The notes under the pieces were generated by a model. It was not told where the DNA came from. It was given only the letters and a program-made list of their open reading frames with translations, and searched no databases. From Catenulispora pinisilvae (GTDB taxonomy: Bacteria; Actinomycetota; Actinomycetes; Streptomycetales; Catenulisporaceae): 34,839 nucleotides of DNA. The translations under genes and the position numbers were made by a program. This document shows, in pieces, positions 1-6,721 of the stretch (its first letter is position 1; every line of letters starts with the position of its first letter). The DNA is taken from NCBI RefSeq assembly GCF_015356865.1, contig NZ_JAAFZA010000103.1, positions 1-34,839 on the forward strand, read 5' to 3'.

Positions 1-657
1 GGCCCCGCCCCGGACCGCCGCCTCGCCCCACTCGACGGCCAGCTCGGTGTCGCCGAGCCGCCGGGCCAGACCGGAAGCGACGGCGACGAGTTGCGCGTCA
101 TCGCCACGCGCCACCACGGCCTGCACGACCACGTAGAAGTGGACGAGCGCGGCCAGTTCCTCCTCTTCCACCGGATCGCCCAGGCCCTGGCACAGCCGCA
201 GCACGGCCTGCGTCAGCGACTCCGAGCTCAGCCGGGACGGCAGCTCCGGATCCGCCATCCACGCCACAGCCGCCCACAACCGGCCCGGCGCCGCGGCCAT
301 CACACTGGCCAGCAGCAGCACCGCCTCGTCGAAGCGGCCGATCGCGGCCAGCAGGCCGGCCCGGCAGGCCAGCTCCCCGGTATAGCGGGAATCGGCCGGG
401 AACAGCTCCAACGCCGCCACCGGACCCCCGACCCGCGCCACCAACTCGGCCAGCACCTCATGCGCCTCCGGCAGCGACGGATCAGTCCCGATCGCCCCGG
501 CCACGTGGTCGGCGGCGTGCTCGACGTCGCCGCCGTCCAGGATCAACCGGGCTACCGCGACCTCGCCCTCGGCCTCCAGGCGCTCGCAACAACCGGTGTC
601 GCAAGCGTCGGTGTGCGTATGGGCGTGCTCCTCGGCGCGCTCGTCGTGCGTGTCCAT
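1..657 (-). CDS. TPR-like helical repeat protein, partial (runs off left edge)
   Basis: The frame is open from an ATG at 657 to base 1 (219 codons, no stop), so only the N-terminal part is present. A strong ribosome binding site (GGAGGGGAG) lies about 7 nt upstream of the ATG. The first 25 residues are rich in His, Asp, Glu and Cys (MDTHDERAEEHAHTHTDAC...CC) and could bind metal, but that is a guess from composition. The rest is Ala/Leu-rich with helix-turn-helix spacing typical of tetratricopeptide repeats, for example segments ending DPSLPEAHEVLAELV and RAGLLAAIGRFDEAVLLL. TPR proteins generally scaffold protein-protein contacts; no partner or function can be named here. An opposing + strand frame over the same bases is Arg/Gln-rich and not protein-like. 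Confidence 0.75.
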   Translation of the reverse strand, partial: MDTHDERAEEHAHTHTDACDTGCCERLEAEGEVAVARLILDGGDVEHAADHVAGAIGTDPSLPEAHEVLAELVARVGGPVAALELFPADSRYTGELACRAGLLAAIGRFDEAVLLLASVMAAAPGRLWAAVAWMADPELPSRLSSESLTQAVLRLCQGLGDPVEEEELAALVHFYVVVQAVVARGDDAQLVAVASGLARRLGDTELAVEWGEAAVRGGA

Positions 658-944
658 GAGCCGGCTCCCCTCCAGTCTCAGCCTCGGATAGAGCCACGAC
701 ACTATCCATAAGCTGCGACACGCGGGGCCGGGCTCTGACTCTCCTTTCCGTTTTCTTGGTGGGCGGATTCTCTTGGCGGGTGGATTCCTCACGATCATCG
801 TCGCCGGGTAGCCACCCTCAAGGCCGCGCCGGCGCAGACCGCCCCGCAGACCGCCAGCAATCGTGGGCTCCGCCTAGCAATGCCCCCGGAACGCGATCCC
901 GATCCTCGACCTCGATATGACGGGAAGGGCCACGCCGAATCGAG

Positions 945-2147
945 TCAGAAGGGGGGTATTCGGAACAGCGTCCCATGGTGAATCGACTTCAGGAAGTCGG
1001 CAACTCCGTCCCAGTCGAGGATGCGAGGGCCGGTCTCCAGATAGGCGAACGGGGTGCGTGATGCCAGAAGCAGCAGCACGATGAGCAGTGTCCACTGTGG
1101 CGTGGTCATCTGGAATGGTGTGCCTTGCTTTTCCTGCCATCCCCACCAGAGCCACATCACGAGGCAGAAGTTCGTGGCGAGGATGTAGCCCCAGCGCATC
1201 GCGTCCCAGCCGGCGAAGGCCAGCAACATCGGGCCGCCGGCTGCCGCGGTGGCGAGGACGGCGTGGGCCCAGTGCCGGTGGGGTGTCCTCCTGCCGGTCA
1301 GGTGGAGGAGCCAGAATCCGCCGACGGCCAATACGATCATCGGCAGGTTGTAGACCATGATCCCGTGGATCGAGTACAGATGCCAGGCTTGCTTTTGAGT
1401 TTGGCTGAACACCCCGTATACCTGTAGCCGCGGTTGCCAGTCGGCGTGTGCCAACCGATGCCGCGAGCGATCGACCGCGTTCGCCGCCGCCGGATGGTCG
1501 AGCAGTATGACGGCTCCCGTGAGGGCGGCCGGCACGATCATCGCGATGGCCCGCTTCACCCGTGGTTCCTCGGTGAGGACCACGAAGGCGTAGACCGGCA
1601 TGACGGTCAGTGCCGCGATCTCGTGGATGAGGGGCGTCAAGGCCATCACGGCGGTCGCGGCCCAGAATCGCTGACGGGACCGCAGCCACAGCGCCGCCAG
1701 CAGGCCGAGGTACAGGAACTGGTCGAGGTAGCCGGCCTCGTCGAACCAGAATCCGCCAGTCGGAAACAGCAGCCAGACCACGATCAGCACACTGCGACCC
1801 GAGAGCGGAGACCGGACGAATATCACCCCGAGCACCGTCAGCAGTATCGCCAACGCCAGGAACGTCACCCCGGTGTAGAACCAGTAGGAGTACCCGAACA
1901 GCGCCGCGAACGGCTGCAGGATTGTGCCGATCAGGAACCGGCGGTGGAAGCCGTCCTGCAGTGACACCGTCTGGAAGGTCGTCGCCCACAGAAGCGGCAG
2001 CCGGAACCCGGTGTAGGCCGCCGCCGTGACAGCCGCCAAGTAGATGGCCAGGTTGTTCCAGCGAAACCCGCGTAAGGGCTCGCCTGGCTCCTCCGCGGCC
2101 CCCGTACCGGCGATTCGCCGGTCTGATTCGTATTGAGCGATTGACAC
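945..2147 (-). CDS. Uncharacterised polytopic membrane protein (400 aa)
   Basis: The GTG start at 2147 has GGGAGA 6 nt upstream, which supports it over the longer out-of-frame ORF across the same bases. The N-terminal 30 residues are polar and presumably cytoplasmic. About ten hydrophobic segments follow, for example AIYLAAVTAAAYTGF, VTFLALAILLTVLGVIFV, VLIVVWLLFP and WTLLIVLLLLAS. Polar motifs between segments include GFHRRFLIGT, DEAGYLDQ and LIHEIAALT. Acidic and His residues in loops between many TM helices recall GT-C-type glycosyltransferases or EpsG-like membrane proteins, but no signature is strong enough to assign either. It stands alone, with no overlapping partner. Its 3' flank (658-944) holds no clear terminator. 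Function unknown. Confidence 0.8.
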   Translation of the reverse strand: MSIAQYESDRRIAGTGAAEEPGEPLRGFRWNNLAIYLAAVTAAAYTGFRLPLLWATTFQTVSLQDGFHRRFLIGTILQPFAALFGYSYWFYTGVTFLALAILLTVLGVIFVRSPLSGRSVLIVVWLLFPTGGFWFDEAGYLDQFLYLGLLAALWLRSRQRFWAATAVMALTPLIHEIAALTVMPVYAFVVLTEEPRVKRAIAMIVPAALTGAVILLDHPAAANAVDRSRHRLAHADWQPRLQVYGVFSQTQKQAWHLYSIHGIMVYNLPMIVLAVGGFWLLHLTGRRTPHRHWAHAVLATAAAGGPMLLAFAGWDAMRWGYILATNFCLVMWLWWGWQEKQGTPFQMTTPQWTLLIVLLLLASRTPFAYLETGPRILDWDGVADFLKSIHHGTLFRIPPF

Positions 2148-2264
2148 TGTGAATCTCCCGTATTACGTGCGAATTGCTTGCGGTTCCGAATCCGGGCAGC
2201 GCGAACTGAAGAAGAGGCCTGATCTGCTGCCGCTTCACTGGTATGGGATGCTTTGCGAAACTAT

Positions 2265-2280
2265 GGGCCCTGAAGGGCCC
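2265..2280 (-). terminator. Hairpin downstream of the sigma/partner operon
   Basis: Two GGGCCC arms are separated by TGAA, giving a 6-bp all-GC stem with a 4-nt loop. The hairpin starts 13 nt beyond the stop codon of the ECF partner gene (2294). There is no long U-tract, so it is a short actinobacterial-type terminator at best. Confidence 0.5.
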
Positions 2281-2293
2281 GCTCCGAGCTGGG

Positions 2294-3304
2294 TCAGGTC
2301 AGTGCGTTGGCGACTGTCGCCAGGATCGCCTTGTCGTCCGACGTGTTACTGATGGACACACCGCCCATGACCTCGAGCACTTCCAGAATGTTGCCCTTGA
2401 CCGCGAAGTAGAAATGAACATCCGAGTCACTGCTGCCCTCGCCGTTCACCAAGCCAGGGGCGCCGTTGTCGTCACGCATCCTGTGGTAGATCGCCATGCT
2501 GCCGGTGCTCTGCGCGGTGACGGTGGTAGTGCTGACGATCGGGCGGTTGGTGACCGGATCGATGGCGACGTCCAACTGAGCATCCTCGGCGAGCAGTCCT
2601 TGGGTGCAGGTCTGGAAAGCAGCCTGTGCGTCGGCGGCGTTCGCGTAGGTGAAGAAGTCTTGGAAGCCCAGCGGCGGAGCCCAAACCCCATTACCGCTGG
2701 GAACGCCGGTGGACGAGAACACGGCGGCATCCAACTTCTGAGCGGTGTGGGCAGTACCCAGCGGAGTCTGCATCTGACAGCCGGAGTAGTTGGCTTTGAA
2801 GACCAGGCTCCCCGTGCAGTGAGTAGGGGTTAGAGCGCGCCAGTTCATGAGGTTGTCGTAGGGCACCTGGCTTGGAGTGAGCCAGGTCGTCGAGGGAGCA
2901 GCCGGGACGGTCGCGCTCCCCCCGGACGTGGCCGTCGGCGTGCTCGATGCACTCGTGGACGGCGTGCTCGATACGCTCGTGGATGGCGCGGTCGTGGCCG
3001 AGTCGGCAGAGGAGCCCGCCGAGCCCGGGACGGTGTCAGGTGTCGGGCTCGCAGCGGTGGTGGGCCCCGGGCCGGTGGTCGCGGCCGGAAGCTGCGGTGT
3101 GGCGTCGCCGTGCGACGAAGAGAATGTGAACGCCGCGGTCGAGACGGCGGCGAGGAGCACGCAAGACGTGGCGGACAGCGCGACGCGTTTGTGGACGGTG
3201 CGCTTCCTGCCCCGGATTCGGGCGGCCGCGGCGCCCGGGGTTTGCGCGGCTCCTGCCGCGAGGTCTACGGCGTCGGAGAGGGTGGCGTCGAAATCCTTGG
3301 CCAC
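2294..3304 (-). CDS. Single-pass membrane protein partner of ECF sigma factor (putative sensor/anti-sigma)
   Basis: The chosen GTG start at 3304 lies 2 nt after the sigma-factor stop (TAG, 3309-3307), with GGGAG just upstream inside the sigma gene, so the pair is translationally linked. The product is 336 aa: a cytoplasmic segment of about 42 residues (AKDFDATLSDAVDL...RKRTVHKR), one TM helix (about 43-62, VALSATSCVLLAAVSTAAF), a Ser/Thr/Pro/Ala-rich wall-spanning linker (about 65-145) and an extracytoplasmic domain of about 180 residues containing several Cys. The topology matches membrane anti-sigma or sensor proteins encoded beside SigE-family ECF genes. The short cytoplasmic tail lacks a recognisable HxxxCxxC zinc anti-sigma motif, so a role in sigma control is inferred only from gene order. 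A longer frame running back to 3727 is overlap with the sigma gene and is rejected. Confidence 0.8.
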   Translation of the reverse strand: MAKDFDATLSDAVDLAAGAAQTPGAAAARIRGRKRTVHKRVALSATSCVLLAAVSTAAFTFSSSHGDATPQLPAATTGPGPTTAASPTPDTVPGSAGSSADSATTAPSTSVSSTPSTSASSTPTATSGGSATVPAAPSTTWLTPSQVPYDNLMNWRALTPTHCTGSLVFKANYSGCQMQTPLGTAHTAQKLDAAVFSSTGVPSGNGVWAPPLGFQDFFTYANAADAQAAFQTCTQGLLAEDAQLDVAIDPVTNRPIVSTTTVTAQSTGSMAIYHRMRDDNGAPGLVNGEGSSDSDVHFYFAVKGNILEVLEVMGGVSISNTSDDKAILATVANALT

Positions 3305-3306
3305 AG

Positions 3307-3861
3307 CTAGATCTCCCTTCGGCTGTGCTGGGTCTGCACGCCCGGCCCCGGCGGACGTGGCTGGTCCAAGTTCTCCGCGAACTCGGTCAGATGGGGTGCC
3401 AAGGCCTTGCGTCCACGGGCCAGGCGCGCCTTGACAGCACTGGGAAGCGCACCGGTCTCCGACGCGATCTCCTCGATCGACAGGCCCGCGTAGTGGTAGA
3501 GGACGATCGCCCGACGCTGGTCGGCGGATATCTTGCGCAACGCGGCCACGACAGCGAGGTGGTCCGGACTCATCCCAGGCACCTCGGTCGCCTTGCTGTC
3601 GCGGCGATGGGCCTTCAGCCGGTTGACGGCCTTGCGCCAGGAGGACACTGCCAGCCGGGCAGCCACGGTGCGCACCCATGCCTCGGGATTCCCGTGGTCG
3701 GCGGACAGCTTCGCCCACTGCTGCCACGCCCTGGCATAGGCTTCCTGAACGCAGTCTTCCGCCTCGTGCAGACTGCCGGTCATCGCATAGACCTGGCCGA
3801 CGATTCGCCGGTACGTCGCGGCGTAGAACGCGTCGAAATCCCGATCGAGCCCGACCGCCAT
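3307..3861 (-). CDS. SigE-family ECF RNA polymerase sigma factor
   Basis: The product is 184 aa, normal for an ECF sigma factor. Region 2 occupies about residues 9-50 (FDAFYAATYRRIVGQVYAMTG, then EAEDCVQEAYARAWQQW) and binds core enzyme and the -10 element. Region 4 occupies about 110-165 (ADQRRAIVLYHYAGLSIEEIA, then PSAVKARLARGRKAL), with the helix-turn-helix for the -35 element. Region 1.1 and region 3 are absent, as expected. The ATG at 3861 follows a long purine RBS (GGGGAGGGGGGC). The gene is first of a two-gene operon with the membrane protein that begins 2 nt after its stop. It is probably released or activated in response to an envelope signal, but the regulon is not inferable here beyond possible autoregulation. 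Confidence 0.93.
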   Translation of the reverse strand: MAVGLDRDFDAFYAATYRRIVGQVYAMTGSLHEAEDCVQEAYARAWQQWAKLSADHGNPEAWVRTVAARLAVSSWRKAVNRLKAHRRDSKATEVPGMSPDHLAVVAALRKISADQRRAIVLYHYAGLSIEEIASETGALPSAVKARLARGRKALAPHLTEFAENLDQPRPPGPGVQTQHSRREI

Positions 3862-3913
3862 ACCGCCCCCCTCCCCATCACGTCGCCACGCTCGGCCTTG
3901 TGGCTCCGATGAG

Positions 3914-3941
3914 ATTACGTGCGGCGACAGGAGGCGGTTAC
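3914..3941 (-). promoter_or_regulatory. Candidate ECF-type promoter of the sigma operon
   Basis: On the minus strand GTAACC (3941-3936) and CGTAAT (3919-3914) are separated by 16 nt, and the -10 lies 52 nt upstream of the sigma start. An AAC-containing -35 and a CGT-containing -10 with 16-17 nt spacing are typical of ECF promoters, so this could be an autoregulated promoter. It is a motif match by eye only. Confidence 0.4.
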
Positions 3942-3969
3942 ATCACGGTTTGGTCTCGGTCCCTCAGCG

Positions 3970-3998
3970 GCTCCCGCCGCACCTGACGCGACGGGAGC
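3970..3998 (-). terminator. Weak hairpin downstream of the comE genes
   Basis: The arms GCTCCCG (3970-3976) and CGGGAGC (3992-3998) form a 7-bp stem with a 15-nt loop, about 90 nt past the stop of the metallo-beta-lactamase ORF. There is no U-tract. It is the only hairpin seen between the comE genes and the sigma promoter. Confidence 0.3.
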
Positions 3999-4087
3999 AG
4001 TACGACACGAGATCACCAAGACAGAGAACGAATATCCTCGCCGAACTCGTGACTGCCGGCCGGCACCGTCTTCCAAATCATCAGCGG

Positions 4088-5137
4088 CTATCGGCGCAGT
4101 GCTGCTCTCAAATTTCTCGCCGATCCGTAGATCACGATCTGACCATCCCGATCAGTCCGAAGCACGGGCGTACCCGCCGAGCCCCCAGCCAGCCGGACCG
4201 TATCAGGCGACGGATGCCCGTATACGTTTCCTGCGCCAACAGAGATGATCGACACTCGTGGCCTGACGGCTCGGAGAAAATCAGGGTCCTGGTACTTGCT
4301 CCCATGATGCGGCACCTTCAAGACGTCGGCGGCGAGGTCCGGGTGCGCGGCCAGGATCGCTGCCTGCGACGGCGGCTCGATGTCGCCGGTGAGCAGGAGC
4401 CGGACCGGACCGTCCCGGGTCGCGACCGTCACCTGGAGCACGACGCTCGAGTTGTTCGGGCCGGAGCCCTCCTCGCCACCGCCCCGGGGCGAGGCGCGGG
4501 CTTGGCGCCGGCCTCGTCGGTGGCTCTTGGGGGCTGGCTCGGGTGGTGCCGACGGGCTCGCATCCGGGTCCGGCCATAGGACGTCCCAGGACACGGGGCC
4601 GAATCTCCGGTGCTCACCGACTGCGGCCACCGAGGTCGGGATGCCGGCCGTTCTCGCCCACGCCGTCACTTCGGCCACGCCTCGCGGCGGGTCGGGATCG
4701 TTCGTGGTCTCTATCTCGGTGACGGTGCGTCCCTTCAGCACCCCGGGGACGCCGTCCACATGATCGGCGTGGAAGTGGGTCAAGACCAGCAACGGCACCT
4801 TGTGAATGCCCAGCACGGTCAGACAGTGATCGGCTTTGGCGGGGTCGGGGCCGGTATCGATGACGACGGCCTCCGCCGGGCCCGCGGCGAGCGCCAACGC
4901 GTCGCCCTGCCCGACGTCACAGGCCGCGAGGATCCAGTTAGGCGGGGGCCAGTTCGTCGTGCGGCTGCGGATGACGTACAGCGCGACGACGGCGGCTATC
5001 AGCACTAGCAGGAGCGCTACGACGCCTGCCGTCACACGTCCTCCGCCGGGCCGGCCGGGGCCGCCCCGAAAGCCATCCCCTCCGCGGCTTTCGGGACCGG
5101 GCCGGCCGGGCGATATCCAGGGTCCTTGCTCGTTCAT
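4088..5137 (-). CDS. comEC: ComEC C-terminal part: membrane-anchored metallo-beta-lactamase-fold nuclease domain as a separate ORF
   Basis: The ATG at 5137 overlaps the stop of the upstream ORF in an ATGA junction and has a near-perfect RBS (AAGGAGG, 5 nt spacing). The 349-aa product has a Gly/Pro/Arg-rich N-terminus, one TM helix (about 37-57, AGVVALLLVLIAAVVALYVI) and then a metallo-beta-lactamase fold opening with PPPNWILAACDVGQGDAL. Metal-ligand motifs are present: THFHADHVDG (HxHxDH), TGDIE and VPHHGS. This is the domain that ends canonical ComEC and is thought to degrade the non-transported DNA strand or act on the translocating strand. A Pro/Arg/Gly-rich insert (about 205-235) interrupts the fold before SGPNNSSVVL. 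In most relatives this domain is fused to the channel; here it is separate but coupled. The extended out-of-frame N-terminus up to 6001 is rejected. Confidence 0.9.
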   Translation of the reverse strand: MNEQGPWISPGRPGPESRGGDGFRGGPGRPGGGRVTAGVVALLLVLIAAVVALYVIRSRTTNWPPPNWILAACDVGQGDALALAAGPAEAVVIDTGPDPAKADHCLTVLGIHKVPLLVLTHFHADHVDGVPGVLKGRTVTEIETTNDPDPPRGVAEVTAWARTAGIPTSVAAVGEHRRFGPVSWDVLWPDPDASPSAPPEPAPKSHRRGRRQARASPRGGGEEGSGPNNSSVVLQVTVATRDGPVRLLLTGDIEPPSQAAILAAHPDLAADVLKVPHHGSKYQDPDFLRAVRPRVSIISVGAGNVYGHPSPDTVRLAGGSAGTPVLRTDRDGQIVIYGSARNLRAALRR

Positions 5138-6717
5138 GACGCCTCCTTGCGCTTCGCTATCGCAGCCGAGATCAGGAACACCAGCGCGTAGACCCCCAGC
5201 AGGACGAGGGCTCCGGCCAGGCCGTCGGGCCAGGCGACGGTCGCGCCGGGTAGGCGGGATCCGTAGCGCGCCACGGCCACGATCCCGTCGGCCGGCCACT
5301 GGGCCAGCCACGCCACCGCACGGCCGAGCGGCAGCCAGACCGCCGCGGCGAGCAACGCTCCGGCCCCGAGCACGGTCGCGGGCCCGACGCAGAACTCGGC
5401 GAGCAGGTTCGCCGGGAGCGAGAGCGGCGTGATCGCGGCGGTGAAGGAGACCAGGATCGGCAGGCAGAAGGTCTCGGCCGCCGCGGTGCAGGCCAGCGAC
5501 TCGGCGATGTGGTGCGGCACGCGCCGGTCGGTCAGCGCCTGCTGCCACCCCGGGGCCAGGACGAACAGACCGGCGGTCGCGGAGAGCGAGAGCGCGAAGC
5601 CGTACGAGCGGGCGAGCCAGGGATCGAACAGCAGCAGCAGGGTCCCGCCCGCGCACAGCAGCGGAAGTCCCCGCGCACGCCGCCCGACGGCCGCGAGCAA
5701 CAGGCCGAGCACCGTCATCACGCTGGCCCGGACCATCGACGGCTCGGGACGGGCCAGCACGGTGAAGCCGATGACGACGGCCAGGCCGGTCAGCGTCAGG
5801 AACCTGCCGCGGACCCCGGCCAGCCGGGCGATCGGCATCGCCGCGGTCAGGACGAACACCAGGTTCTCGCCGCTGACCGCGGTCAGGTGGGTCAGGCCGG
5901 TATCGCGAAAGGCGGTCGACAGACTCTCCGGCTCCTGCGACACGTCGCCGATGACCAGACCCGGGACCAGCCCACGCGGGTCGGCCGGCAGGTGAGCGCA
6001 CGCGTCACGCAGCCCTTGGCGCAGCCTGCCGGCCAGCCGCTGCCACGCGTTCGGCCCAGCGAGCACGTCGGGCGGCCGATGGACGGAGAGGGTGGCCGCA
6101 TCGGGAGTGCCGTCGCCACGCGGGGTGCGGAGGCGGCCGGTGATACGGATGCGGGTGGACGGCAGGAACTGCCACGCGCCGGGGTCGGAGGCCAAGGCCG
6201 TGGCGGGGAGCCGGGTGCGGTACTCATTGACGCGCTCGATGCGCAGCGGCACGACCGCGAACGGGCCGCGCGGCGAGGTCGCGGTGCGCGGATCGTCGGT
6301 GACGACGGCTTCGACGGTGGCCTGAGCGTGCGCGGCGGCGAGGCGCGGGAGCGGGCCGGTGTGGGTGGCGATGCTGCGGGTGGTCGCGGCGGTCCCGGCG
6401 CCGGCGGCTACGAAGCAGGCGGCGGCCAGCGTGCGGCGGCGGGATTTCGTGCGGGCGGAGGTGTGGTTGGCGTTGGTGGCTTGATTGACGCTGGGCCGCT
6501 GCGCATTCCACACCCCTTGGCGCCGGATCCCACTGCGCAGCAGAAGAGCGAGACCGATCGCGGCGCAGGCAGCCCACAGGATGAGCGCGGCCCGCGAAGT
6601 GAATCCGGTGCCGATGAAAGCGGCGACGTACGCGGCCAGCAGGATCGGCACGAGCCGCAGATCGCGCCGCGCCCGGCTGTCGGGCTCCACGGAACGGAAG
6701 GTGGCGGTCAGACTCAT
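5134..6717 (-). CDS. comEC: ComEC N-terminal part: DNA-uptake membrane channel without nuclease domain
   Basis: The product is 527 aa against roughly 750-850 for fused ComEC. N-terminal TM helices (LVPILLAAYVAAFIGTGFTS, then ALILWAACAAIGLALLL) are followed by a soluble OB-like segment (about 95-240, with RITGRLRTPRGDG) and the competence domain with about eight TM helices, opening GLVPGLVIGDVSQ and HLTAVSGENLVFVL. That motif (H-L-x-A-V-S-G-x-N) is typical of the Competence family. The protein ends at FLISAAIAKRKEAS, where fused proteins continue to a final TM and the metallo-beta-lactamase domain. The start at 6717 is 4 nt after the comEA stop; its RBS is weak (GGTGA), so it probably depends on coupling. 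The role is transport of single-stranded DNA across the membrane. Confidence 0.9.
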   Translation of the reverse strand: MSLTATFRSVEPDSRARRDLRLVPILLAAYVAAFIGTGFTSRAALILWAACAAIGLALLLRSGIRRQGVWNAQRPSVNQATNANHTSARTKSRRRTLAAACFVAAGAGTAATTRSIATHTGPLPRLAAAHAQATVEAVVTDDPRTATSPRGPFAVVPLRIERVNEYRTRLPATALASDPGAWQFLPSTRIRITGRLRTPRGDGTPDAATLSVHRPPDVLAGPNAWQRLAGRLRQGLRDACAHLPADPRGLVPGLVIGDVSQEPESLSTAFRDTGLTHLTAVSGENLVFVLTAAMPIARLAGVRGRFLTLTGLAVVIGFTVLARPEPSMVRASVMTVLGLLLAAVGRRARGLPLLCAGGTLLLLFDPWLARSYGFALSLSATAGLFVLAPGWQQALTDRRVPHHIAESLACTAAAETFCLPILVSFTAAITPLSLPANLLAEFCVGPATVLGAGALLAAAVWLPLGRAVAWLAQWPADGIVAVARYGSRLPGATVAWPDGLAGALVLLGVYALVFLISAAIAKRKEAS

Positions 6718-6721
6718 GACA

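Noticed and set aside
91..711. Open frame on the + strand, 206 codons
   Set aside because: It is Arg/Gln/His-rich and antisense to the TPR gene, whose frame has normal composition and a strong RBS.
874..2238. 454-codon minus-strand frame overlapping the membrane protein gene
   Set aside because: It is Arg/Pro/Gly-rich without helices or domains; the 400-aa frame in another phase has clear TM segments and an RBS.
4054..4065. Perfect palindrome TGCCGGCCGGCA downstream of comEC
   Set aside because: It has no loop, so it is not a stable hairpin, and short GC palindromes are common in this DNA.
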